Positions 16,723 through 24,637 of a DNA stretch of 64,000 nt are shown here, in pieces. The stretch is from contig NZ_ABJL02000008.1 of NCBI RefSeq assembly GCF_000172175.1, positions 558,001-622,000 on the forward strand. The letters are read 5' to 3'. The notes beneath the pieces are model-generated. The model did no database searches. It was given only the letters and a program-made list of their open reading frames with translations, and was not told the DNA's origin. Position numbers and translations under genes: made by a program. How positions within the stretch are numbered: the stretch's first letter is position 1; the number at the start of each line of letters is the position of its first letter. The stretch is from Bacteroides intestinalis DSM 17393 (GTDB lineage Bacteria; Bacteroidota; Bacteroidia; Bacteroidales; Bacteroidaceae).

Positions 16723-17849
16723 TATTTTTTTGTCAACCCAATCTTTACATTCAGTCTGAAATAATACACACCGTTCTCTTTTTCAAGGAAACCGTACTTA
16801 TCCTTATCTACCGAGCCTTTCTCGAAACGAGTGTTCTGATATAAGAAATCGGCAAATACCTGGCGCTCCGACTGATGATAGCAAAGCACCTCTCCTTCCG
16901 CATTTACCAGCAGAATGCCTTCTACGGCTGAGTCCGTACCGTTATAAATCTTTGCCGGACGCATGCCCAAAGCAAGTGCCAACAAAAACTGTTTCATCTT
17001 AAACTCATAGAAACCATGTTTGTTTATCAGTTCATCTTTTATCTTCAGAGGATTTATCTCTTTGATACGCTCCGTCAGTTCGCTGACACGGGAAATGCCG
17101 TCGAGGTGCATCATGCGCACCATCTCCGCCAACATACGGGGGAAGTGCAAATCAATCATCAGCAGGTTGCAACGGAACACACGGTCCGCCACATCCGAAT
17201 ATTTCAGCACTCCGCCCAGACGCTCAATCATCAGCATACGTTCCGTAACCTCCGTTGGAGACTCCGGCACAGCATTCACCTTGTTCACCGTAGGCGTAGC
17301 AAACTTGATGCCCGACTGTTCCAGTTTCAGGTTTGCCGTGCGTCCGCCATCCAGCAACGGGTTCATCGAACTGAGGCGGCAACGGACATTAAATCCCGTC
17401 AACGGTGCTTCAGCGTGCCAGAAGGCAACAGAGAAATCCGTGCGGTCTTCCGTCTTCGCCTCCAAATCGTAGACATTGATGGCATCCAGAAAACCTTCCA
17501 GACCTTCAGGAACTTCAATCGTATCGGAACCGGCAGTCGTTTTCAGCAATTCAAGTATCAGCTCTGCCGCCCCGCCAAAGTCTTCGCGGGGAATGTTCTG
17601 TTCTTCCTTGTCAGCCACAGTAAACGTCCCCGTTTTCTCCACCGTCCCGCTGACGATACGGATATTTTCCTGTTCTATATAATAACGGCGCGTGCCGTCA
17701 TGCTCTTCCCTTTGTACCATCGCAATGGGCCAGCACTTTGCTTCATCCTTCCGGACTTGCGGTGTGCCCAATGAAACCTTTCCGTCTGCCAACAGGCGAA
17801 AGAATGTGTAGAGTTCGCCCAACTCACGCTTTGTTGCTTCGAATGCCAT
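16722..17849 (-). CDS. HpaII-family restriction-endonuclease-like protein
   Basis: A 375-residue protein whose layout matches my memory of the HpaII type II endonuclease family (about 360 residues, CCGG cutters): N-terminal ELGELYTFFRLLADGK, central TGFNVRCRLSSMNPLLDG (residues 151-168) followed by TANLKLE, and C-terminal LLALALGMRPAKIYNGT. In that family the central motif normally reads GFSIKS and supplies the catalytic lysine; here it reads GFNVRC. No DNA methyltransferase lies nearby. It may be an inactive or repurposed nuclease. It is coupled to the nitroreductase gene. Confidence 0.6.
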   Translation of the reverse strand: MAFEATKRELGELYTFFRLLADGKVSLGTPQVRKDEAKCWPIAMVQREEHDGTRRYYIEQENIRIVSGTVEKTGTFTVADKEEQNIPREDFGGAAELILELLKTTAGSDTIEVPEGLEGFLDAINVYDLEAKTEDRTDFSVAFWHAEAPLTGFNVRCRLSSMNPLLDGGRTANLKLEQSGIKFATPTVNKVNAVPESPTEVTERMLMIERLGGVLKYSDVADRVFRCNLLMIDLHFPRMLAEMVRMMHLDGISRVSELTERIKEINPLKIKDELINKHGFYEFKMKQFLLALALGMRPAKIYNGTDSAVEGILLVNAEGEVLCYHQSERQVFADFLYQNTRFEKGSVDKDKYGFLEKENGVYYFRLNVKIGLTKK

Positions 17850-17974
17850 ATATCTATATATTATTTATAAGTGCGCACAAAGATAAGGAAATCCATACAA
17901 AAAAAGTGAATGGACAAACTATTTCCATGCGCAAACGTTTTATTTGAAACGTATAACATTAAAAAAACAATGAT

Positions 17975-18184
17975 ATGGAAACTGAAGAAAATACAGTAGC
18001 CATCACGGCTACACCCAACGGACCTTTTATTGTAGAAGGCAATTTTAAATTGATAGACCGGGAGGGAAAAGCAGAGGTACGAAAAGGAAGAATCGCCTTG
18101 TGTCGCTGCGGACGCTCTTATAAACAACCCTTCTGCGACGGGACGCACAGGAAAATCCACTATAACGATTTATCTCTGAAATAG
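17975..18184 (+). CDS. CDGSH iron-sulfur domain protein
   Basis: A 69-residue protein with one CDGSH-type [2Fe-2S] motif, CRCGRSYKQPFCDGTH (C-x-C-x2-S-x3-P-x-C-D-G-T-H), giving three Cys and one His ligand. It has no signal or membrane anchor. Such proteins bind a labile redox-active cluster in the cytoplasm. It faces away from the HpaII-like/nitroreductase pair and converges with the IMPACT gene. Confidence 0.93.
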   Translation: METEENTVAITATPNGPFIVEGNFKLIDREGKAEVRKGRIALCRCGRSYKQPFCDGTHRKIHYNDLSLK

Positions 18185-18220
18185 ACGTACCAGAGGAATT
18201 TTCTCCGGGGAGCTGAGACA

Positions 18221-18826
18221 TTACGCATCCTCTTCAAAGCGCAATGTCTCGACTTTTTCCAGGCGTGCCCTCAGCTTCGGCATCATCGACTTACGGATGC
18301 GAAGCGCCATGCGGCAATCCATATCGTACGACTGTTCCAGTATTTCCGGTTCCTCCTCCTTGACAATGCGCATCACGTCATTCATAAAAGGGTATTCAAA
18401 CAGGAAAGCCACCGTCTCATCCACCGTCTTTTCTATAATCTCGGCAGCAGCTATCGCTTCGGCGGCAGCAGCTTTATAAGCAACAATCAGTCCGCTCGTC
18501 CCCAACTTGATGCCACCGAAGTAGCGGACCACGATAATCAGTATATCGGTCAGTTCATTGGAGTTAATCTGTCCCAGGATAGGTTTTCCTGCCGTACCGG
18601 AAGGTTCTCCGTTATCATTGGCACGGAAATCCTTGCGCTCGGCTCCCAACATATAGGCGTAGCAGACGTGACGGGCATCGTAATATTTCTTCTGATAAGT
18701 TTCCAGATGCGATTTTACCTCATCGACAGTACGCACAGGCAAAGCGATAGCAATGAATTTGCTACGCTTCTCGGTATAAATCCCTTCGGCAGGAGCGTTT
18801 ATGGTTTTGTAGGTATCTTCACTCAT
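18221..18826 (-). CDS. IMPACT / YigZ-family protein
   Basis: A 201-residue protein with the UPF0029 N-terminal domain: EKRSKFIAIA, ARHVCYAYMLG, DNGEPSGTAGKPI and VRYFGGIKLGTSGL. A ferredoxin-like C-terminal domain follows (about residues 135-201). Bacterial YigZ is linked to translation-related stress regulation, though its biochemical role is not settled. TATCTTTG on the minus strand (18831-18838) lies only 4 nt before the ATG, hinting at a leaderless mRNA. Confidence 0.92.
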   Translation of the reverse strand: MSEDTYKTINAPAEGIYTEKRSKFIAIALPVRTVDEVKSHLETYQKKYYDARHVCYAYMLGAERKDFRANDNGEPSGTAGKPILGQINSNELTDILIIVVRYFGGIKLGTSGLIVAYKAAAAEAIAAAEIIEKTVDETVAFLFEYPFMNDVMRIVKEEEPEILEQSYDMDCRMALRIRKSMMPKLRARLEKVETLRFEEDA

Positions 18827-19038
18827 GGTGCAAAGATACGTATTCTTATCGTTATAAGAAAATAGTTTCTAATCCTCTCTCTTTTTCAGACGAAACGGAC
18901 AGAGTTTAAAAGTTTTTTCGTAAATTTGTCAAAACAGAACCGCATTCAATTGAAAAACTTCTGATTATAAGTATGTATCAGGGCCTCATACTTACAATCT
19001 TAGAATGCAAGGTCCTCCCATAAGTAACATTTATCACT

Positions 19039-19656
19039 ATGAACAACAAGCTGTTTACCTTTCTCGCCCCTCTGCTAGGTTACATCGACAACGGACGTTT
19101 CTTCCGTGAACCTTTCCGTTGGCTTTATGTCATCTTTGCTGTACTAAATCTACTATTTCCTATTGCAATCCTGGTGAAAGTCATCGACACGGGGTTCTTC
19201 AAGTTCGCCGAGGGGAAAGCAATCTTTGCTTTTATTCTGATATTTATTATCCTTTGCGGTGGTGCATGGGCCAGCTATCTGCTCTGGATGAACCGGAAAA
19301 ACAAACTGAAAGAAGTCATCCAGGAAGACAACGAATTCATTGCTATCCCTGTAGTATCCCATCTGACACAGACAGTGGGTGAATGGCTCGGACTTTATAT
19401 CGGTGTTGTTGGCACGCTTTGCTCACTGATTATCGCACTTTTGGCAGCAAACGAATTACAATACGTCATGCCGGTATCTACAGGCATTTTCTTCCTCATG
19501 CCGATATACGGTTTCCTGATTGTTGTATTTGCACGCCTGCTTGCTGAACTGTATCGCGCTTTGGCAGTTATTGCCAACAATACCAAGAAATTGACAAAGA
19601 CGGAAGCTAAGACCGAAGCCAAACTGGAAGATATAGAAGATATAGAGGAAATCTAA
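19039..19656 (+). CDS. Four-span membrane protein of unknown function
   Basis: A 205-residue protein with four hydrophobic spans (WLYVIFAVLNLLFPIAILV, IFAFILIFIILCGGAWASYL, LYIGVVGTLCSLIIALLA, FFLMPIYGFLIVVFARLL) and an acidic C-terminal tail (KLEDIEDIEEI). I recognise no family. It ends 4 nt before the glycerate kinase gene and is probably cotranscribed with it. The leader (about 18930-19038) contains a small hairpin, AAGTATG at 18970 pairing with CATACTT at 18986. Confidence 0.75.
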   Translation: MNNKLFTFLAPLLGYIDNGRFFREPFRWLYVIFAVLNLLFPIAILVKVIDTGFFKFAEGKAIFAFILIFIILCGGAWASYLLWMNRKNKLKEVIQEDNEFIAIPVVSHLTQTVGEWLGLYIGVVGTLCSLIIALLAANELQYVMPVSTGIFFLMPIYGFLIVVFARLLAELYRALAVIANNTKKLTKTEAKTEAKLEDIEDIEEI

Positions 19657-19660
19657 ATAC

Positions 19661-20791
19661 ATGAAGAAAGTAGTCATCGCCATCGACTCCTTCAAAGGAT
19701 GTTTATCCTCGGCAGAAGCAGGAAAAGCTGCTGCTGAGGGTATTCGTTCTGTATTCCCGGAGTGTGAAATTCTGTCTCTACCTATAGCCGATGGCGGCGA
19801 AGGAATGCTGGATGTGCTGATTGCAGCAACCAACGGACGTGAAGTGCAGATTTCTGCCCACAACCCTCTCATGGAATGGCACGATACTTACTACGGCATT
19901 TCGGAAGACGGGAAAACGGCCTTTATAGAAATGGCAAGCATCAGCGGGTTGCCTCTGGTTCCGCCGGAGAAAAGGAATCCGATGCTGACAACCTCCTACG
20001 GAACGGGAGAACTGATTCGTGATGCGTTGGAACGTGGTTGCCGCAACTTCATCATCGGCATTGGCGGCAGTGCGACGAATGATGCCGGACTGGGAATGTT
20101 ACAGGCCTTAGGTTTCCGGTTTCTGGATAAAGAAGGGAAGATATTGGAAACTGGTAACGGAAAAATTTTAATGGAAGTTGTTTCCATAGATACAAGTTTC
20201 GTCCACCCTGATTTAAGAACTTCCCATTTTACCGTTGCCTGCGACGTACAAAATCCATTTTATGGTCTGGAAGGCGCCGCATATATCTTTGCTCCTCAGA
20301 AGGGAGCGGACCGGAAAATGGTAGAGGCGCTGGATGCAGGCATGAAAAACTTTGCAGAAGTCATTTTCCACACAACGGGGAAAGACATTTCCAATCATTC
20401 CGGAACAGGTGCGGCAGGTGGTATGGGTGGCAGTTTACTGGCTTTTCTGAATGCAAAATTGAAACCGGGTATACAGTTGATGCTGGAGACTCTTGATTTC
20501 AGCAATAAAATAAAAGGTGCTGATTTGATTATCACCGGCGAAGGAAAGGCCGACAAACAAACATTAATGGGGAAAGTTCCTTCCGGCATACTTGACAAAG
20601 CTCGCAAACAGAAAATTCCGGTTATACTGATAGCCGGTAGCGTAGAAAATGCAGACGACCTGCATCGGGCGGGATTTCGGGGAGTATATTCTATCAATCC
20701 ACCATCCATAACGTTGGAGCAGGCCATGCAACCGGAAGTTGCACGCGCAAATATCTCAGAAACGGTGGTAGAGATTTGTCGTTCCTTCTAA
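19661..20791 (+). CDS. glxK: Glycerate kinase
   Basis: A 376-residue member of the GlxK/GarK glycerate kinase family: VVIAIDSFKGCLSSAEAG, LPIADGGEGMLDVL, the nucleotide-site part GIGGSATNDAGLGMLQALG and LIITGEGKADKQTLMGK. It phosphorylates D-glycerate to a phosphoglycerate. The class I enzyme (EC 2.7.1.165) yields 2-phosphoglycerate. It is cotranscribed with the membrane protein upstream and converges with the flavoprotein gene. Confidence 0.93.
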   Translation: MKKVVIAIDSFKGCLSSAEAGKAAAEGIRSVFPECEILSLPIADGGEGMLDVLIAATNGREVQISAHNPLMEWHDTYYGISEDGKTAFIEMASISGLPLVPPEKRNPMLTTSYGTGELIRDALERGCRNFIIGIGGSATNDAGLGMLQALGFRFLDKEGKILETGNGKILMEVVSIDTSFVHPDLRTSHFTVACDVQNPFYGLEGAAYIFAPQKGADRKMVEALDAGMKNFAEVIFHTTGKDISNHSGTGAAGGMGGSLLAFLNAKLKPGIQLMLETLDFSNKIKGADLIITGEGKADKQTLMGKVPSGILDKARKQKIPVILIAGSVENADDLHRAGFRGVYSINPPSITLEQAMQPEVARANISETVVEICRSF

Positions 20792-20816
20792 AATTTATCT
20801 TTCAATGGTCTCCTGA

Positions 20817-21389
20817 TTACAGCTTACGTATCACTTTGCGACAGCGTTTCACTTCCCGTTCCGTCAGTCCGGAATGTTGCTTCGTTCCGCCTTTCTCAAT
20901 GGCAGAGATGACTTTGAATCCACTCCATTTCAGAATTTCCTTTAGTGCTTTCACCACTCCCCTTGACTGATTAAAAAGAATATTGAAAGGATACGGGGTG
21001 GTGCAAGTACTGACGATAACGGCCTTTTTTCCTTTATGCAGCCCGATAGGAATGCCTCGCGATGTCTCTCCCATCATTCCGTAAACGATGCGGTCGAACA
21101 TTACTTTCAGTTGTCCGGGCAAATTCCCCCAATAGCAGGGAGCACCGATAATCAAGGCATGAGCTTCTTCTATCTGTTTCAGTACGCGCTGTGCATCATC
21201 TTCCGGCAGGCAACATTTCAGTTTCTCACGGCAACTCATGCAGCCGATGCAAGGACGGATTGCCAGATCGGCAACTCTCACGACGGTTACTTCGTCGCCA
21301 TTGTCTTTTGCTTCTGTTTCCATAAGTTGAAGCATCTTCGAGATATGGCCTTGCTTGCGGGGACTTCCGTTAATAATCAGAATTTTCAT
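20817..21389 (-). CDS. Flavodoxin-fold NAD(P)H oxidoreductase with Cys cluster
   Basis: A 190-residue flavodoxin-like protein. FMN-phosphate loop is NGSPRKQGHISKM (residues 6-18), then ALIIGAPCYWGNLPGQLK. Residues 47-59 (CIGCMSCREKLKC) show C-x2-C-x2-C-x5-C, the compact cysteine pattern of iron-sulfur flavoproteins. It may bind FMN and possibly a [4Fe-4S] cluster. The physiological electron partners are unknown. Confidence 0.85.
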   Translation of the reverse strand: MKILIINGSPRKQGHISKMLQLMETEAKDNGDEVTVVRVADLAIRPCIGCMSCREKLKCCLPEDDAQRVLKQIEEAHALIIGAPCYWGNLPGQLKVMFDRIVYGMMGETSRGIPIGLHKGKKAVIVSTCTTPYPFNILFNQSRGVVKALKEILKWSGFKVISAIEKGGTKQHSGLTEREVKRCRKVIRKL

Positions 21390-21399
21390 GATGACATGA

Positions 21400-21801
21400 T
21401 TATGCGATTCCTAATAGCTGAACTTCAAACACCAAAGTGGAGAAAGCGGGAATAGGACCGCTGCTACGTGTTCCATATCCCATTGAGTAAGGGATATAGA
21501 CTATCCAATGGTCACCTACATGCATCCGTTGCAGGGCTATCTGCCAACCTTCGATAACTTGGTTCAGACGAAATGCTTCAGGACAATTGCGCTTCCAGGA
21601 GTTGTCAAATTCACGACCGTTTATCAAGGTACCTTTATAGTGCACAGTCACAATGCTATTTAAACGGGGAGTATTATCACCGTTGCCGCTTTCCAATACA
21701 CGGTAGAAGATTCCGCAAGGTAGTTCTTTGATATCTTCTTCTGCACGCAATGCTTCCAAGTATTGCTCATTTTGCAGTTTATATTCGTCTTTTCGTCCCA
21801 T
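21400..21801 (-). CDS. FKBP-type peptidyl-prolyl cis-trans isomerase
   Basis: A 133-residue protein with one FKBP domain: NSIVTVHYKGTLINGREFDNS, the active-site part VIEGWQIALQRMHVGDHW, IPYSMGYG, and the terminal ALVFEVQLL-type strand (TLVFEVQLLGIA). It has no signal peptide, so it is cytoplasmic, unlike the lipoprotein FKBPs common in Bacteroides. It is the upstream gene of a leftward pair with the flavoprotein gene, 10 nt apart. Confidence 0.93.
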   Translation of the reverse strand: MGRKDEYKLQNEQYLEALRAEEDIKELPCGIFYRVLESGNGDNTPRLNSIVTVHYKGTLINGREFDNSWKRNCPEAFRLNQVIEGWQIALQRMHVGDHWIVYIPYSMGYGTRSSGPIPAFSTLVFEVQLLGIA

Positions 21802-21888
21802 ATACTCAAACTTCTTATTGCTTTTTCAATCACAAAAGTACAACATTTATATCGTCCCGCAAAAAATAGACGAAGCTCATAGCTGCAT

Positions 21889-21920
21889 TTTGGAGTTTAT
21901 ACGAATAAGGAGTATCTTTG
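21889..21920 (+). promoter_or_regulatory. Bacteroides promoter, apparently leaderless
   Basis: TTTG at 21889-21892 and TATCTTTG at 21913-21920 are 20 bp apart, a good Bacteroides promoter. The ATG of the next gene is only 4 nt after the -7 element, so the transcript should begin at or near the start codon. Confidence 0.65.
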
Positions 21921-21924
21921 CCCC

Positions 21925-22716
21925 ATGAAAAAATTAGTTATCGTCGGATGTGGACGACTCGCCGGAATAGTTTCGGATGCAGTTGTCAATGGCTTGTTGC
22001 CTGAATATGATTTAGTGGGTGTATACTCTCGTACAGCAGAAAAAGCTGAACGTATCGTTGCCAAAATGCAGCAACATGGAAAAACATGTATGGCTTGCAC
22101 AACCATAGAAGAATTACTGGCACTGAAGCCCGATTACTTAGTGGAAGCAGCCTCCCCTGCCGCCATGAAAGAACTTGCCCTGCCTGCATTGAAGAACGGG
22201 ACTTCTATCGTCACCCTTTCTATCGGCGCACTGGCAGACACAGCTTTTTATCAGGAAGTGATAGAGACAGCCCAAGCAAATGGCACACGTGTGTATATCG
22301 TCTCCGGAGCTACCGGCGGATTTGATGTGCTGCGCACAGCCTCTCTGATGGGAAACGCAACCGCCAAGTTTTTTAATGAAAAGGGTCCTAATGCTTTGAA
22401 AGGAACTGCCGTATATGATGAGGCTCTGCAAACCGAGCAACGGGTTGTCTTCTCAGGCAATGCAACCGAAGCCATCGCCATGTTCCCTACCAAAGTCAAT
22501 GTAGCCGTTGCCGCCTCACTGGCTTCTGTCGGTCCCGAAAACATGCAAATGTCCATGCAATCCACCCCCGGATTTGTGGGAGATACGCAAAGAGTAGAAA
22601 TAAAGAATGAGCAGGTACATGCCGTAATCGATGTGTACAGTGCCACGGCTGAAATAGCAGGGTGGTCTGTGGTGAACACCCTGCTCAATATCACATCACC
22701 GATTGTATTCTTCTGA
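21925..22716 (+). CDS. Aspartate dehydrogenase-like (NadX/DUF108) protein
   Basis: A 263-residue Rossmann-fold oxidoreductase. The NAD(P) loop is VIVGCGRLAGIVSDAV (residues 5-20), then VEAASPAAMKELALPAL and SGATGGFDVLRTA. This matches aspartate dehydrogenases, which oxidise L-aspartate to iminoaspartate for NAD synthesis. The C-terminal segment where the family has a catalytic His (N-T-H-R type) reads DTQRVEI, with Q222 in its place, so the activity may differ. The start is fixed by the Rossmann strand beginning at residue 4. Confidence 0.75.
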   Translation: MKKLVIVGCGRLAGIVSDAVVNGLLPEYDLVGVYSRTAEKAERIVAKMQQHGKTCMACTTIEELLALKPDYLVEAASPAAMKELALPALKNGTSIVTLSIGALADTAFYQEVIETAQANGTRVYIVSGATGGFDVLRTASLMGNATAKFFNEKGPNALKGTAVYDEALQTEQRVVFSGNATEAIAMFPTKVNVAVAASLASVGPENMQMSMQSTPGFVGDTQRVEIKNEQVHAVIDVYSATAEIAGWSVVNTLLNITSPIVFF

Positions 22717-22721
22717 TTCGA

Positions 22722-23606
22722 TTACCGGATATATTCCTTTATATTGGCAAGCACTTTCTCGCTCAGGCGGTCAAACGCCTGACGGGTGCGGCCAGTGGAA
22801 ACTTGCATGCAACGGACATGGGGATGACTCAAAAGTTGCTCTCCACCCAAAGCTCCCACCGTATCACAAAAACAAAGATTGTCACCTTCCAGCCACTTGA
22901 CAAATGCCGGTTCGTCCCATGCCGGGGATAATCCGGTATTGAACAGAATCTTCTTGTTTCCCAGTTGTCCGAACTCCGCCTCATGCAACAAAACCGTGTT
23001 CTTATTGAGACAACAGAAAACAACCTCACTCTGAGCAAGAAGTTCGTTCAACGGCAGGAAACGATATCCTTTAGCTGTCGCCTCCTGCTTCTCGCTACGG
23101 GCAAAGTAGGCAATCTCCGCACCGAAAAACTTCAATGCATCCGCTATCATGCCACCGGACTTACCCAGACCCACAACACCAACTTTCAGCCCGGTAATCT
23201 CGCGCGGCATATCTTCCCACGGTTCCTGACCAAATCCATGCAGACAACGCACTAACTCACTGATCACATATTCCACCACACCCTCATCGCCATAATCACG
23301 AATACCGGTTACGGTTATTCCCCGTTCATTGGCATAGCGGATATCCACGTTGGCGCTTTCGGGAGAGTACAGCGAACAGCACATCCCGATATATTTAATA
23401 TCCGTACACTCCTCCAACACCGCACGGTTTATCCGGGAAGTATAACTCAGGAGCACAGCATCGGCATCTCCGATGCGGGCTATAATTTCCTCATCTCCTG
23501 CCGGAATATCAGGATACATCACAACTTCATCTGCATATGAGTGCAGTTCTTTTTCTGCTGACGGAATCAGACTTACAGGTTCTATTGCTACAAGTTTACG
23601 AAACAT
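22722..23606 (-). CDS. D-isomer-specific 2-hydroxyacid dehydrogenase-family protein
   Basis: A 294-residue protein with an N-terminal catalytic half and a Rossmann insert, VGVVGLGKSGGMIADALKFF (about residues 143-162). The usual catalytic R-x-x-x-V region is recognisable as NTGLSPAWDEPAFVKWL, where the normal NTxRG arginine is replaced. A terminal region HPHVRCMQVSTGR follows. Family membership is clear, but the replaced arginine makes the substrate, and possibly activity, uncertain. It converges with the aspartate dehydrogenase-like gene, with 5 nt between the stops. Confidence 0.8.
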   Translation of the reverse strand: MFRKLVAIEPVSLIPSAEKELHSYADEVVMYPDIPAGDEEIIARIGDADAVLLSYTSRINRAVLEECTDIKYIGMCCSLYSPESANVDIRYANERGITVTGIRDYGDEGVVEYVISELVRCLHGFGQEPWEDMPREITGLKVGVVGLGKSGGMIADALKFFGAEIAYFARSEKQEATAKGYRFLPLNELLAQSEVVFCCLNKNTVLLHEAEFGQLGNKKILFNTGLSPAWDEPAFVKWLEGDNLCFCDTVGALGGEQLLSHPHVRCMQVSTGRTRQAFDRLSEKVLANIKEYIR

Positions 23607-23838
23607 AGTTTTTTGATTTTAGAAACGGCGAAGTTAACAAAAAGAGTGATATAAAACAAAAAGAGCTGCCATCGATGATACGTGACAACTCTTTCTTACT
23701 ATCTTTACGACAATACTTCTTCTTGTTTTTATGCGGACGGTCTTTTGCAATCCAACGCCCGCCATTGCGTTCCAGCTCTATCGAGCGGTTCGCTTCCTTG
23801 AATGCCGATAGGACATCCCTGCGTTTCTTCGTTTTCAT
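23596..23838 (-). CDS. Small basic protein with C-terminus running into a terminator
   Basis: An 80-residue frame. The first 50 residues are basic and protein-like (KTKKRRDVLSAFKEANRSI, then GGRWIAKDRPHKNKKKY). The last 25 (FCFISLFLLTSPFLK...) are encoded by a hairpin and T-rich stretch that looks like a terminator. The natural stop may have been lost, giving a hydrophobic tail. Its end overlaps the start of the dehydrogenase gene by 11 nt. Function is unknown. Confidence 0.6.
   Translation of the reverse strand: MKTKKRRDVLSAFKEANRSIELERNGGRWIAKDRPHKNKKKYCRKDSKKELSRIIDGSSFCFISLFLLTSPFLKSKNYVS
23659..23694 (-). terminator. Rho-independent-type terminator inside a reading frame
   Basis: On the minus strand AAAGAGTTGTC and the later GGCAGCTCTTT pair with two mismatches or wobbles, followed by a T-rich run (CTTTTTGTTTTAT). 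It falls within the 3' part of the small basic protein's frame. Confidence 0.5.
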
Positions 23839-23887
23839 TGTTCTATAAACTTTAAATGCGTTGCAAAGATAGTCAATTAAAACGAAA

Positions 23888-24061
23888 CTACCCTCTGCTG
23901 CCCAAGCTATTCTTATCCGGATTTATTTCAGAAACCATATTGCGCACTTCTTTCTTATCGACTTTGGAATATAACCCCAATTGTCGTCCTGGTAATGTTT
24001 CTTCAGCACTTTTCTGCATCTTGCTCTTACTTTCGAGAGCTTTTTCTTCTTTTTTATCCAT
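23888..24061 (-). CDS. 57-residue charged hypothetical protein
   Basis: A 57-codon frame from the ATG at 24061 to a TAG at 23888. The product starts MDKKEEKALESKSKMQKSAE and contains LPGRQLGLYSKVDKKEVRNM. It is hydrophilic, with no signal, membrane span or cysteine. The ordered amphipathic charge pattern and the neighbouring small gene on the same strand support a real gene. I do not recognise a family. Confidence 0.6.
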   Translation of the reverse strand: MDKKEEKALESKSKMQKSAEETLPGRQLGLYSKVDKKEVRNMVSEINPDKNSLGSRG

Positions 24062-24132
24062 ATTCTTATTCTGGTTAGGTTATTTACTAATATAGTAACA
24101 CACGGAGAATCCTTAAGGTTCTCTCTTAACGC

Positions 24133-24167
24133 AAAAAAGAGTTGCCAATGACTGACAACTCTTTTTT
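24133..24167. terminator. Bidirectional hairpin terminator
   Basis: AAAAAAGAGTTG (24133-24144) and CAACTCTTTTTT (24156-24167) form a perfect 12-bp stem with an 11-nt loop. T tracts occur on both strands. It lies 30 nt after the stop of the leftward DUF6249 gene. Confidence 0.85.
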
Positions 24168-24196
24168 ATCATAAGAAAATTCCTAAATTCCGGCCA

Positions 24197-24595
24197 TTAT
24201 TTCTTACTGAGCTTCAACTCTGCAATAAAGGCTGTGATAAGCCCGATACCTCCAAACGAAAGCACGCAAGCTCCATAAACCAAAGATACCGTCTCACGAT
24301 AAACACGCCAGTTGTCCACATCCTTATCCAAGTATCCGGGAATTGCCGAAGTGCAAATTACAAAACCTATCAACAATCCCAATCCCATGCCCACCAGCAG
24401 GCATCCTAATTTCAATGCCGAGAAAGAAAAATTGCCATAAAGTTTCGGCATACAAGCTACATCCGGGACATACTTATCCCCCATCTTCTCAATCAGCATC
24501 AGGCGCTCCTTCTTACATACAAACAATTCAAACAGTTTGTAAATTCCTAAAGTAATGATTGCCATAATCGTAGGCACCATAATAAAATCCATCAT
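24197..24595 (-). CDS. DUF6249-type membrane protein
   Basis: A 132-residue protein with three hydrophobic spans: near residues 5-20 (VPTIMAIITLGIYKLF), 62-83 (LGCLLVGMGLGLLIGFVICT) and 107-125. The segment KKERLMLIEKMGDKY after the first span is typical of the Bacteroidota DUF6249 family, often found near ECF sigma factors. It faces away from the sigma factor gene at 24739 and has an identical ECF-type promoter, so it is probably part of the sigma regulon. Its function is unknown. Confidence 0.8.
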   Translation of the reverse strand: MMDFIMVPTIMAIITLGIYKLFELFVCKKERLMLIEKMGDKYVPDVACMPKLYGNFSFSALKLGCLLVGMGLGLLIGFVICTSAIPGYLDKDVDNWRVYRETVSLVYGACVLSFGGIGLITAFIAELKLSKK

Positions 24596-24637
24596 ATTCG
24601 TTTCGTTTTAAATTAGTATTTTTGTTCCTTTGTACAC

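Noticed and set aside
18930..19038. Riboswitch before the membrane protein and glycerate kinase genes
   Set aside because: Only a short AAGTATG/CATACTT hairpin is seen; no known riboswitch core motif could be recognised.
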